NCBI GenBank assembly: GCA_024640225.1
Contig: JAHEFK010000017.1
Location: forward strand, 1-60,965
Source: Bacteroidota bacterium
GTDB lineage: Bacteria; Bacteroidota; Bacteroidia; Chitinophagales; Chitinophagaceae
DNA: 60,965 nt
Reading direction: 5' to 3'
The notes under the pieces were generated by a model. The model worked only from the letters and a program-made list of their open reading frames with translations, was not told where the DNA came from and did not search any database. Made by a program: the position numbers and the translations under genes. Shown one piece after another: positions 1-7,442 of the stretch (positions are counted from its first letter, which is position 1; each line of letters begins with the position of its first letter).

Positions 1-2
1 AG

Positions 3-272
3 CCTGTAGTTACCCCTACTGATAGCAAGGCCTACCAAGCAGCGTCTAAAGCTATTCAAACTACTTTTGGCAAGGATCCAATTCCTACGCGCGGTGGTGG
101 TAGTATTCCAATCATTGCCTTGTTTGAACGTGTATTAGGTCTTAAAACTGTATTAATGGGCTTTGGTTTGGATAATGATAATATCCATTCGCCTAACGAA
201 AAATATGATGTGGCTAATTATTTCAAAGGCATCGAAACAATACCTTATTTCCACAAATATTTTGCTGAATAA
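3..272 (+). CDS. M20 family dipeptidase, C-terminal fragment
   Basis: An open frame enters from the left edge and gives the last 89 residues of a protein. The segment contains RGGGSIPI and, further on, GFGLDNDNIHSPNEKYDV. This matches the end of M20/M25 metallodipeptidases of the CNDP/PepV type, where the Gly-rich stretch and the late His-Ser-x-Asn-Glu are conserved. The family is a zinc-dependent cytosolic peptidase. The main metal-binding residues lie outside the window, so activity cannot be judged. The gene ends at a strong hairpin terminator and runs in the same direction as cmk. Confidence 0.8.
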   Translation, partial: PVVTPTDSKAYQAASKAIQTTFGKDPIPTRGGGSIPIIALFERVLGLKTVLMGFGLDNDNIHSPNEKYDVANYFKGIETIPYFHKYFAE

Positions 273-292
273 TAACAGCTGACAATTAAAAC

Positions 293-325
293 AAAAACCA
301 CATCGATTGATGTGGTTTTTTTATA
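293..325 (+). terminator. Rho-independent terminator of the dipeptidase gene
   Basis: A 12-bp perfect stem (AAAAACCACATC pairing with GATGTGGTTTTT) closes a GATT loop and runs into a T tract. It lies 20 bp after the dipeptidase stop codon. Confidence 0.85.
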
Positions 326-396
326 TAAGGTAAGTTTACGTCATTGAATAGCTTTTCAAATTGCTTACTATAATTTCAAATATCAATACATTCTTT

Positions 397-404
397 TACA
401 TTTG
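397..404 (+). promoter_or_regulatory. cmk promoter -7 box
   Basis: TACATTTG matches the Bacteroidota -7 consensus TAnnTTTG and lies 17 bp before the cmk start codon. A TTTC sequence near 374 is a weak candidate for the -33 element. Confidence 0.6.
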
Positions 405-421
405 TAGTAATTACAATTTGC

Positions 422-1108
422 ATGTCTACTAAAAAAATTATCATTGCTATCGATGGCTTTTCTTCTTGCGGGAAGAGCACGCTTGCCAAACGACTGGCTA
501 CGCAATTGTCGTATACGTTTATCGATACCGGCGCTATGTATAGAGCTATTACGCTCTATTTTTTGCGCAACAGTGTAGACTTATCGGATCAACAAGCTAT
601 AGAAGCAGCACTTCAAAACATCGAATTGCATTTTGAAATCAATAGCGCAACGAAGCAATCTGAAATTTTTTTGAACGGCGAAAATGTGGCGCATTTAATA
701 CGCGAACTTTTAGTTGCCGATAAAGTAAGTGAGGTGGCCGCTATTAAAGAGGTACGTCATTTTGCTGTAGCCCAACAACAAGTTATGGGGGCTAAAAAAG
801 GTATTGTGATGGATGGCAGAGATATCGGCACGGTAGTATTTCCTAAGGCTGAACTAAAGATTTTCATGACAGCCGATCCTGAAACTAGAGTCTTAAGGCG
901 CTTCGATGAATTGTATGCCATCAATCCACATATCAGTATCGATGAAGTTCGCCACAATTTAGAACTCCGTGATTATATCGATAGTAACCGTGCAGAGAGT
1001 CCGCTGCGACAAGCAGAGGATGCCCGCGTTTTAGACAATACGCATCTCGATAGGGAACAACAATTTGCTTTGGTGCTCGAATGGGTTAACCATTGTCTTT
1101 CTAATTAA
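422..1108 (+). CDS. cmk: Cytidylate (CMP/dCMP) kinase
   Basis: This 228-residue cytosolic enzyme transfers phosphate from ATP to CMP or dCMP in pyrimidine salvage. The N-terminus holds the P-loop GFSSCGKST (residues 12-20). It is followed by DTGAMYRAITLY, the nucleotide-site motif GRDIGTVVFP and the lid region (ETRVLRR, then NRAESPLRQAEDA). Length and motif order are normal for bacterial Cmk. The ATG sits 17 bp after a good -7 box, which fixes the start. The next gene begins 9 bp after the stop codon, so the two are probably co-transcribed. Confidence 0.96.
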   Translation: MSTKKIIIAIDGFSSCGKSTLAKRLATQLSYTFIDTGAMYRAITLYFLRNSVDLSDQQAIEAALQNIELHFEINSATKQSEIFLNGENVAHLIRELLVADKVSEVAAIKEVRHFAVAQQQVMGAKKGIVMDGRDIGTVVFPKAELKIFMTADPETRVLRRFDELYAINPHISIDEVRHNLELRDYIDSNRAESPLRQAEDARVLDNTHLDREQQFALVLEWVNHCLSN

Positions 1109-1117
1109 TCTAAACTC

Positions 1118-2764
1118 ATGACCAATCATCAAATAGCCGATTGTTTCGACTTGTATGCCAAGTTGCTCGATTTGCATGGCGAAAATAGTTTTAAAGTAAA
1201 AAGTTATGCAAGTGCTGCATTCACTATCGACAAGTGGGCTAGCCCCCTTGCTCAAATGGAACAATCGGCTATTGCCAGCATTCGCGGAATTGGTGCAGCG
1301 CACGCAGAAAAAATATATGCTTTACTACAAAGCGGCACCTTGGCTCCACTGGAAGAACTGATACAACAAACACCTCCGGGTATTTTAGACATTATGCAAA
1401 TTAAGGGCTTAGGACCCAAAAAAATTGCAGTCTTATGGAAGGAGTTACAGATTGAAAGTGTCGGTGAATTGCAATATGCTTGTCAAGAAAATAGACTCTT
1501 AGGACTAAAAGGTTTTGGAGAAAAAACGCAATTAAGCATCTTACAACAAATTCAATTTATACAACAACAGCAAGGATGGTTTTTATGGGCCGAGGCACAC
1601 CAAAGCGCTTTGGCTATCCAACCGCTACTTCAAGCCTCCTTTCCTGATGCCACCTTTTTAATGAGCGGTGCGTATCGCATGCAAGACCCTACCCTTCAGC
1701 AAATAGATTTTGTTTGTGATGTGACTATAGCAAGCTTAAAAAAATGGCTAAGCACCTTTGAAGCGCTTCAAATAAAAGAACAAGAACCTGTATTGTGGGT
1801 GCAATGGCCACAACAAATTCCTTTTCAATTTCATTGTTGCAACAAGGAAAATTTATACACTTCGCTCTTTAAAACATCTTGTAGTGCAGCATTTTTAGAA
1901 ACTTTTACTGAACGCTATACCTTGCCCGATGCTGCTGAAAGTGAGGTGGCAATTTTTGAACAGCATCAAGTGCCATACCTAGCAGCTTGCCTAAGAACAG
2001 ATCCTAAACGATTGGGGCAATCAATGCCTTCGCTTATTCAAGTAAGCGATATTAAAGGCATCATTCATAGTCACTCTACCTGGAGCGATGGCGCTCATAC
2101 GCTGGAGGCAATGGCAGAAGCCGCTAAAGTTAAAGGCTTGGAATACTTAGTGATTAGCGATCACTCACAAGCTGCGTTTTATGCCAATGGTTTGAGTCCG
2201 GAGCGCATCAAAGCACAGCATGAAGAAATCGATCGATTGAATGAGCGCTTAGCACCTTTTAAAATTTTAAAAAGTATAGAAGTCGATATTCTCAACGATG
2301 GACAATTAGATTATGACGACGAAGTATTGGCAAGTTTAGATTTAGTAATTGCTTCTGTGCATAGCAATTTGAAGATGAGTGAAGAAAAAGCGATGGCGCG
2401 TTTGTTAGCCGCTATTGCTCATCCGAGAACCACCATCCTTGGTCATCTTACAGGTCGATTGCTGCTGTCTCGACCAGGCTATCCTATTGCCCATAAAACT
2501 ATAATTGATGCTTGTGCACAACATAAGGTTGCGATAGAGATTAATGCCCATCCGAGAAGATTAGATATCGATTGGGAATGGATACCTTATGCGCTAGAAA
2601 AAGGCGTGCATTTGTCTATCAATCCAGATGCCCATAGCATAGAAGGCTTTGATGATATTTATTACGGTGTGATGGCGGCACAAAAAGGAGGACTTCAAGC
2701 CAATCAAAATTTAAGTAGTTATTCGCTAATAGCATTAGAAGCCTATCTTCAATCAAAGAAATAA
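1118..2764 (+). CDS. polX: PolX-like protein (HhH + degenerate polymerase + PHP phosphoesterase)
   Basis: The order of parts follows bacterial family X DNA polymerases. Helix-hairpin-helix motifs lie near residues 52-72 (IRGIGAAHAEKI), 93-110 (IKGLGPKKIAVL) and 128-146. A nucleotidyltransferase-like middle follows, and a PHP domain runs from about residue 312 to the end (HSHSTWSDG, ISDHS, SVHSN, EINAHPRR, NPDAHS). The PHP domain keeps the His/Asp set for a metal-dependent 3'-5' exonuclease or AP endonuclease. In the polymerase part, where active PolX has GDxD after SGxxRR, this protein reads SGAYRMQD...QQIDF. The first catalytic Asp is therefore replaced by Gln, and the third Asp is not evident. 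It is probably a repair nuclease with a weak or lost polymerase activity. Confidence 0.85.
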   Translation: MTNHQIADCFDLYAKLLDLHGENSFKVKSYASAAFTIDKWASPLAQMEQSAIASIRGIGAAHAEKIYALLQSGTLAPLEELIQQTPPGILDIMQIKGLGPKKIAVLWKELQIESVGELQYACQENRLLGLKGFGEKTQLSILQQIQFIQQQQGWFLWAEAHQSALAIQPLLQASFPDATFLMSGAYRMQDPTLQQIDFVCDVTIASLKKWLSTFEALQIKEQEPVLWVQWPQQIPFQFHCCNKENLYTSLFKTSCSAAFLETFTERYTLPDAAESEVAIFEQHQVPYLAACLRTDPKRLGQSMPSLIQVSDIKGIIHSHSTWSDGAHTLEAMAEAAKVKGLEYLVISDHSQAAFYANGLSPERIKAQHEEIDRLNERLAPFKILKSIEVDILNDGQLDYDDEVLASLDLVIASVHSNLKMSEEKAMARLLAAIAHPRTTILGHLTGRLLLSRPGYPIAHKTIIDACAQHKVAIEINAHPRRLDIDWEWIPYALEKGVHLSINPDAHSIEGFDDIYYGVMAAQKGGLQANQNLSSYSLIALEAYLQSKK

Positions 2765-2776
2765 ATAAATAACATA

Positions 2777-2808
2777 AAAAAAGTCGTTGCTTCGCAACGA
2801 CTTTTTAA
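2777..2808. terminator. Bidirectional terminator between polX and the thiolase gene
   Basis: GTCGTTGC-TTC-GCAACGAC is flanked by an A tract and a T tract, so it can end transcription from both converging genes. Confidence 0.85.
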
Positions 2809-2826
2809 TTTATAATAACATTCGTA

Positions 2827-4005
2827 TTAGCACGCTTCAACGACTACCGCGCTAGCACCGCCACCGCCATTACAGATACCTGCAGCACCATATTTCGCTT
2901 TGTTTTGATGTAAGACGTGAATTAAGCTTACAACAATACGTGCGCCACTACAACCCAAAGGATGCCCTAAGGATACCGCACCACCATTAACATTGGTTTG
3001 CTCAGGAGTAATGCCTAGTAGTTTCATATTTGCTAAACCAACAACGCTAAAAGCTTCGTTGAGTTCGTAGAAACTAATATCTTCTTTTTTCAATCCAGCT
3101 TTTGCAATTGCTTTAGGCACCGCAACTGCTGGAGCTGTTGTAAACCACTCCGGCGCTTGCTCAGCATCAGCATAGCCTTTAAGGATAGCGATAGGTTTCA
3201 AACCCATTGCTTCCGCTTTTTCTTTACTCATCAATACTAAGGCTGCTGCACCATCATTCATAGTAGATGCATTAGCTGCGGTTACGGTACCTTCTTTAGT
3301 AAAGGCTGGGCGTAAACCAGCAATTTTATCAAACTTCACATTGAAGGGCTCTTCATCTTTAGAGAACCATGTAGGATCCCCTTTTTTAGAAGGGATTGCT
3401 ACCGGTATGATTTCCGCTTCAAATTTGCCGGCTTCTATTGCAGCTTGACTACGTTTATAACTTTCGATAGCAAAGGCATCTTGTTCTTCTCTAGAAAATC
3501 CAATTTCTTGAGCGCATAAATCAGCCGCATTTCCCATAGGGTAATTGTGGTAAACATCAGTTAAGCCGTCTTTAGCTAAACCATCAATCATGCTTACATT
3601 ACCATATTTACTACCCCATCTCATGGTAGGACTGTAGAAAGGCACATTGCTCATACTTTCCATTCCACCAGCAACCACTACATCAGCATCGCCCAATAAA
3701 ATAGCTTGTGCCGCTTGTGCAATTGCTTTCATACCCGAAGCACACACTTTATTAATAGTGGTACAATTAACAGCATCTGGCAAACCAGCAAATTTTGCTG
3801 CTTGTCGAGCTGGAGCTTGTCCCACATTAGCTTGCAATACACAGCCCATTAAAACTTCTTGAACATCGGCAGGAGCAATACCTGCTTTTTCTACTGCTCC
3901 TTTAATAGCGATGGCACCCAATTGGGTAGCAGAAAAATCTTTCAAAGAACCACCCCAGCTTCCTAGTGGCGTACGAACGGCAGAGATTATATAAACTTCT
4001 TTCAT
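2827..4005 (-). CDS. Acetyl-CoA C-acetyltransferase (thiolase)
   Basis: This 392-residue thiolase condenses two acetyl-CoA to acetoacetyl-CoA, or cleaves 3-ketoacyl-CoA in the reverse direction. The active-site cysteine is Cys88 in NKVCASGMKAI. The later catalytic blocks are NEAFSVV, GGAVSLGHPLGCSGAR and the C-terminal GICNGGGGASA with the second cysteine. Length is typical of AtoB/PhaA-type enzymes. It is transcribed alone from a near-perfect promoter (4029-4059). Whether its main role is fatty-acid degradation, ketone metabolism or isoprenoid supply cannot be told from the neighbours. Confidence 0.93.
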   Translation of the reverse strand: MKEVYIISAVRTPLGSWGGSLKDFSATQLGAIAIKGAVEKAGIAPADVQEVLMGCVLQANVGQAPARQAAKFAGLPDAVNCTTINKVCASGMKAIAQAAQAILLGDADVVVAGGMESMSNVPFYSPTMRWGSKYGNVSMIDGLAKDGLTDVYHNYPMGNAADLCAQEIGFSREEQDAFAIESYKRSQAAIEAGKFEAEIIPVAIPSKKGDPTWFSKDEEPFNVKFDKIAGLRPAFTKEGTVTAANASTMNDGAAALVLMSKEKAEAMGLKPIAILKGYADAEQAPEWFTTAPAVAVPKAIAKAGLKKEDISFYELNEAFSVVGLANMKLLGITPEQTNVNGGAVSLGHPLGCSGARIVVSLIHVLHQNKAKYGAAGICNGGGGASAVVVEAC

Positions 4006-4028
4006 ATGATTTGGGATTAAAATTTTGG

Positions 4029-4059
4029 CAAAGGTAACTAATTAAATAACAGGTACAAA
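4029..4059 (-). promoter_or_regulatory. Thiolase promoter, full -33/-7 match
   Basis: On the minus strand TTTG (4056-4059) is followed after 19 bp by TACCTTTG (4029-4036), both exact matches to the Bacteroidota consensus. The predicted start of transcription is about 20 bp before the ATG. Confidence 0.75.
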
Positions 4060-4120
4060 GGTTCAATTCATGATAAATAATAGTAAAAAAGACAATGTTT
4101 TAGAAGAAAAAAATAAAAAA

Positions 4121-4153
4121 TTGATGTTGGAATAGAAAAAAAACGTACCTTTG
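4121..4153 (+). promoter_or_regulatory. Ribosomal protein operon promoter
   Basis: TACCTTTG (4146-4153) is an exact -7 box, preceded by TTG-rich sequence at 4121-4129. It is divergent from the thiolase promoter. The leader to rplK is about 80 nt and holds only short inverted repeats (for example GAGT...ACTC at 4198-4213). I could not identify an L1-binding element in it. Confidence 0.65.
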
Positions 4154-4236
4154 CACCCTCATTCTCAGAGTGCTCTTTAATATAATTGCATTTGGGAGAG
4201 TATTTAAACACTCGCTAAAACCAAAAAAAAAGAAAC

Positions 4237-4677
4237 ATGGCTAAAGAAATTTCAGGCTTTGTAAAGCTGCAATGTAAAGGCGGCCAAGCCAATCCAGCGC
4301 CACCAATCGGACCTGCATTAGGTTCTAAAGGTGTTAACATCATGGAATTCTGCAAGCAATTCAATGCTCGCACACAAGACAAAATGGGTAAAGTATTACC
4401 TGTTTTAATCACTGTTTACTCAGACAAATCATTCGATTTTGTCATCAAAACTCCTCCAGCAGCGGTTCAATTAATGGAACATGCTAAGTTGCAAAAAGGT
4501 TCTAAAGAGCCAAATCGTAACAAAGTGGGCAAAGTAACTTGGTCACAAGTAGAAGAAATCGCTAAAGATAAAATGGCTGATTTAAACTGCTTTACGGTAG
4601 AAAGTGCTATGCGCATGGTTGCGGGTACGGCACGTAGTATGGGTTTGATTGTTGAGGGCAACGCTCCTTGGAATTAA
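4237..4677 (+). CDS. rplK: 50S ribosomal protein L11
   Basis: At 146 residues it has the normal length for L11. It contains [20 protein letters not shown] with the conserved PP pair of the N-terminal domain that touches the GTPase-associated centre. The 23S rRNA-binding C-terminal domain ends in the expected GTARSMG region. First gene of a four-gene ribosomal operon. secE and nusG, which normally stand just upstream in this phylum, are absent; a divergent thiolase gene is there instead. Confidence 0.97.
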   Translation: MAKEISGFVKLQCKGGQANPAPPIGPALGSKGVNIMEFCKQFNARTQDKMGKVLPVLITVYSDKSFDFVIKTPPAAVQLMEHAKLQKGSKEPNRNKVGKVTWSQVEEIAKDKMADLNCFTVESAMRMVAGTARSMGLIVEGNAPWN

Positions 4678-4711
4678 TCCATTGTCTTAATCTTTAAAAA
4701 CATTTGTAACA

Positions 4712-5404
4712 ATGGCACTTAGTAAACAAAGAAAAGCTGTAGAAGCTAAATTCGACAATAATAAAGTTCATACATTAGCTGAAGCATCTCAGTTAGTTAA
4801 ATCTTTGAACTGCACAAAATTTGATAGTTCTGTAGATATGCACATCCGTTTAGGCGTTGACCCTAAGAAAGCGGATCAAGCTATTCGCGGAACAGTAAGC
4901 TTACCGCACGGTACTGGTAAAACAAAACGCGTATTAGTGTTATGTACTCCAGATAAAGAAGCAGAAGCAAAAAATGCGGGCGCTGATTTCGTGGGTTTAG
5001 ACGAATTCGTTCAAAAAATTGAAAGCGGATGGACTGATATCGATGTAATCATCGCTACACCATCTGTAATGCCTAAAATTGGTAAATTAGGTAAAGTATT
5101 AGGTCCACGTAACTTAATGCCAAATCCTAAAACAGGTACCGTAACTAACGATGTTGCTAACGCAGTAACGGATGTTAAAGGTGGTAAAATTGCTTTCAAA
5201 GTTGACAAAGCAGGTATCATTCATGCTTCTATCGGTCGTGTATCATTTGAACCAACAAAAATCGCTGAAAATGCTCAAGAGCTTATCAACGCTTTGGTAC
5301 GTATGAAACCAACTACTGCAAAAGGCACTTATTTAAAAGGTATCAGCATGGCAAGTACCATGAGCCCTGGTATTATTGTTGACACAAAAAGTGTAGTTTC
5401 TTAA
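4712..5404 (+). CDS. rplA: 50S ribosomal protein L1
   Basis: A 230-residue L1 of the stalk region next to the ribosomal E site. Recognisable blocks are [20 protein letters not shown], the central [14 protein letters not shown] signature and the C-terminal [19 protein letters not shown]1 often represses its own operon by binding the leader mRNA, but no clear site is seen here. It follows rplK by 34 bp. Confidence 0.97.
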   Translation: MALSKQRKAVEAKFDNNKVHTLAEASQLVKSLNCTKFDSSVDMHIRLGVDPKKADQAIRGTVSLPHGTGKTKRVLVLCTPDKEAEAKNAGADFVGLDEFVQKIESGWTDIDVIIATPSVMPKIGKLGKVLGPRNLMPNPKTGTVTNDVANAVTDVKGGKIAFKVDKAGIIHASIGRVSFEPTKIAENAQELINALVRMKPTTAKGTYLKGISMASTMSPGIIVDTKSVVS

Positions 5405-5443
5405 TTGACACTGCAGTATTATTCAACTTAAAAAAATTAGAAC

Positions 5444-6052
5444 ATGACACCAGCTCAAAAAACAGAAGTAATAGAACTTTTAAAAGAGAAATTCTCTCAA
5501 TATTCTAACTTTTACGTTACCGATACAGAATCGTTAACTGTAGAACAAGTTAGCACTCTTCGTCGCGTATGTTTTGAAAAAAATGTAGAGATGAAAGTGG
5601 CTAAAAACACTTTAATTAAAAAAGCATTAGAAAGCTTAGGCGACGAAAAATATGCAGGTATCTACGATTCTTTGCATAATGTAACCGCTTTAATGTTTTC
5701 TGATTCACCAAAAGAACCAGCTGTTATTATTTCTGCATTCAGAAAAGAAAACAACAGCGCAATGCCTATTTTAAAAGCGGCTTTGATCGGTGAAGAAGTT
5801 TATAGTGGCGATAATCAATTAGTTGCATTAACTAAAATCAAAACTAAAAATGAACTTATCGGCGAAGTTATTGGATTGTTACAATCTCCGGCTAAGCGCG
5901 TAATCTCTGCTATGTTAAATCATATCGAGAATGGTTCTACTGCTCCAGCTGCAACAGAAGCAGTTGCTGCGGCTCCTGAAGAAGCACCAGCTACACCAGC
6001 TGAAGCGGCACCAGAAGCACCAGCTGCTGACGCAACACCAGCTGCTGAATAG
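5444..6052 (+). CDS. rplJ: 50S ribosomal protein L10 with Ala/Pro/Glu-rich tail
   Basis: L10 anchors the L7/L12 stalk. The first ~165 residues match the family (TLRRVCFEKNVEMKVAKNTL, then the L12-binding helix near residues 140-165). The last ~37 residues are a low-complexity tail made almost only of Ala, Pro, Glu and Thr, which makes the protein longer (202 residues) than the usual 165-175. The tail codons repeat GCACCAGCT-like units. Only 39 bp separate it from rplA, too little for the long L10 leader used for autoregulation in enterobacteria. Confidence 0.95.
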   Translation: MTPAQKTEVIELLKEKFSQYSNFYVTDTESLTVEQVSTLRRVCFEKNVEMKVAKNTLIKKALESLGDEKYAGIYDSLHNVTALMFSDSPKEPAVIISAFRKENNSAMPILKAALIGEEVYSGDNQLVALTKIKTKNELIGEVIGLLQSPAKRVISAMLNHIENGSTAPAATEAVAAAPEEAPATPAEAAPEAPAADATPAAE

Positions 6053-6143
6053 TACCTCGGAAAGGGTTTCTTTCCAAATAAATTTAGGCTTCCAAGTCCA
6101 CATATAAAAACAATTTTTTTTAAAAACTTAAAACTAAAATATC

Positions 6144-6515
6144 ATGGCAGATGTAAAAGCAATTGCTGAACAGTTAGTAAATTTAACTGTTAAAGAAGTA
6201 CAAGAATTAGCAGACGTATTAAAAGCAGATTATGGTATCGAACCAGCTGCTGCTGCAGTAGTAATGGCTGCAGGTGGTGGCGCTGGCGAAGCAGCTGCTG
6301 AAAAATCAGCATTTGATGTAATCCTTAAAAATGCAGGTGCATCTAAATTAAATGTTGTAAAAGTAGTTAAAGATTTAACTGGATTAGGATTAAAAGAAGC
6401 TAAAGAATTAGTTGATGGCGCTCCTAAAGCGGTTAAAGAAGGCGTAAGCAAAGCTGAAGCTGAAGATATTAAAGCTAAATTAACAGAAGCTGGTGCTGAA
6501 GTTGAAATCGCTTAA
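6144..6515 (+). CDS. rplL: 50S ribosomal protein L7/L12
   Basis: A 123-residue stalk protein. It has an N-terminal dimerisation helix ([21 protein letters not shown]), an Ala/Gly-rich hinge (residues ~32-52) and a C-terminal factor-binding domain with [23 protein letters not shown]. It ends the operon: a strong terminator follows and the next gene is a transcription regulator, whereas rpoB usually follows rplL in bacteria. Confidence 0.97.
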   Translation: MADVKAIAEQLVNLTVKEVQELADVLKADYGIEPAAAAVVMAAGGGAGEAAAEKSAFDVILKNAGASKLNVVKVVKDLTGLGLKEAKELVDGAPKAVKEGVSKAEAEDIKAKLTEAGAEVEIA

Positions 6516-6535
6516 TAACGATCTTACTCTACATA

Positions 6536-6567
6536 AAAAAAGCGCTCAATTGGAGCGCTTTTTTTTA
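6536..6567 (+). terminator. Terminator of the rplKAJL operon
   Basis: AAAAAGCGCTC-AATTG-GAGCGCTTTTTTTT is a G/C-rich stem with a long T run that closes the ribosomal operon before the regulator gene. Confidence 0.9.
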
Positions 6568-6597
6568 TTCTTTCCTTGATATCAAGATCATTTTTTG

Positions 6598-6605
6598 TAA
6601 ATTGC
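6598..6605 (+). promoter_or_regulatory. Probable -7 box of the fnr-like gene
   Basis: TAAATTGC resembles TAnnTTGC boxes that stand 20-22 bp before aspS, coaBC and the SDR gene in this window. CTTG at 6575-6578 is a fair -33 element. The box covers the first possible TTG codon (6602), which argues that translation starts later, at TTG 6623. A 10-bp palindrome, TTGATATCAA, overlaps the -33 region (6576-6585). Confidence 0.45.
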
Positions 6606-6622
6606 AACCAAATTATAATAAG

Positions 6623-7342
6623 TTGTCACAACCAAGCAAACATACCTTTAACGAAGATTGCGCTACCTGTAAAAGTAAGAGCAAATCCATTTTTTGCATG
6701 CTACATGCCTCAAAAATGATTGCAGTAGATGATGCAAAATCTTGCATGATGTTCAAAAAAGGTCAAATTGTATTTCAAGAAGGCGGCAATCCAATTGGTA
6801 TCTATTGTATCAATTCAGGAAAAATAAAAATTTCACACGCAGGCACCGAGGGTAAAGACCAAATCGTGCGTCTTGCAAAAGAAGGCGATATATTGGGCTA
6901 TAGAGCGCTTTTAAGCAATGAACGATATAATTCCTCTGCCATTGCCTTAGACGACACCGACGTGTGCTTTATCCCTAAAGAAACGTTCTTTAATGTATTG
7001 AAAGAGAATCCTACCCTTTCAATGGAAATTTTAAAAATGCTTTCTATCGAATTACGTAAAGCCGAACAAATGATTACCGACTTAGCACAAAAACCCGTTC
7101 GGGAGCGTATGGCGGAAGCTTTATTGTTTTTGAAAGAAACCTATGGTTTTGAAGCCGACAATCAAACCATTAATGTAGTGCTTTCTAGAGAAGACATTGC
7201 CAATTTAGTTGGCACGGCAACAGAAACAGCCATTCGTCTATTATCAGAATTTAAACATGATGCCATCGTAGCTTTTGAAGGCAAGAAAATCAAACTCATC
7301 AATATGGACAAACTTATCCATATTGCTAATTTATACAATTAG
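6623..7342 (+). CDS. fnr: Crp/Fnr family regulator, probable Fe-S oxygen sensor
   Basis: An effector-binding jelly-roll domain is followed by a dimer helix and a winged helix-turn-helix (LSREDIANLVGTATETAIRLL). Near the N-terminus lie three cysteines, CATCKSKSKSIFC. A fourth sits in LDDTDVCFIPKETF, which lines up with Cys122 of E. coli FNR (SMVCEIPFETL). This quartet suggests an oxygen-labile [4Fe-4S] cluster. The recognition helix keeps the Glu and Arg that read TGA half-sites, but the FNR serine is replaced by Ile. There is no ATG upstream of the cysteines. I chose TTG 6623, 18 bp after the -7 box; TTG 6602 is the alternative and would add 7 residues. It lies directly before the cbb3 oxidase genes it probably controls. 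Confidence 0.85.
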   Translation: MSQPSKHTFNEDCATCKSKSKSIFCMLHASKMIAVDDAKSCMMFKKGQIVFQEGGNPIGIYCINSGKIKISHAGTEGKDQIVRLAKEGDILGYRALLSNERYNSSAIALDDTDVCFIPKETFFNVLKENPTLSMEILKMLSIELRKAEQMITDLAQKPVRERMAEALLFLKETYGFEADNQTINVVLSREDIANLVGTATETAIRLLSEFKHDAIVAFEGKKIKLINMDKLIHIANLYN

Positions 7343-7361
7343 TTTCCCCTCTTTTTTAGAT

Positions 7362-7375
7362 ATGACGAATATCAT
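7362..7375 (+). promoter_or_regulatory. Distal Crp/Fnr-type site of the ccoI unit
   Basis: ATGACGAATATCAT has TGA-N6-TCA, the half-site spacing used by Crp/Fnr proteins. It ends 44 bp before the -7 box, so its centre is near -62 from the predicted transcription start. Confidence 0.6.
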
Positions 7376-7384
7376 TTCAAGCAA

Positions 7385-7397
7385 ATGAATTCGTCAT
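7385..7397 (+). promoter_or_regulatory. Proximal Crp/Fnr-type site of the ccoI unit
   Basis: ATGAATTCGTCAT has a perfect right half (GTCAT). Its left half is one base too close (TGA-N5-TCA). It ends 22 bp before the -7 box, which centres it near -40, the class II activator position. Confidence 0.5.
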
Positions 7398-7419
7398 ATT
7401 TTTATTTTATGCTTACTGC

Positions 7420-7427
7420 TAGCTTTG
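7420..7427 (+). promoter_or_regulatory. -7 box of the hypothetical-ccoI unit
   Basis: TAGCTTTG is an exact TAnnTTTG match without a TTTG at -33, as expected for an activator-dependent promoter. It overlaps a possible TTG start at 7425 and so rules that start out. Confidence 0.7.
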
Positions 7428-7442
7428 ATTAAAATATGCAGT

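Larger units (their letters stand above)
7360..7405 (+). terminator. Terminator of the fnr-like gene, overlapping operators
   Basis: A long imperfect inverted repeat (arms 7360-7377 and 7383-7399, one bulged base, loop CAAGC) is followed by a T-rich stretch. The same bases hold the two ATGAC/GTCAT operator-like sites of the next promoter. Confidence 0.7.

Noticed and set aside
4198-4213. GAGT...ACTC hairpin in the rplK leader as an L1-binding site
   Set aside because: Only four paired bases and no resemblance to the 23S rRNA target of L1; too weak to call.
5405-5443. L10 leader regulatory RNA before rplJ
   Set aside because: The gap is only 39 bp, too short for the known L10-binding leader structure.
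6576-6585. TTGATATCAA as a classical FNR box for the regulator gene
   Set aside because: FNR boxes need four bases between TTGAT and ATCAA; here the halves abut, so the spacing is wrong.
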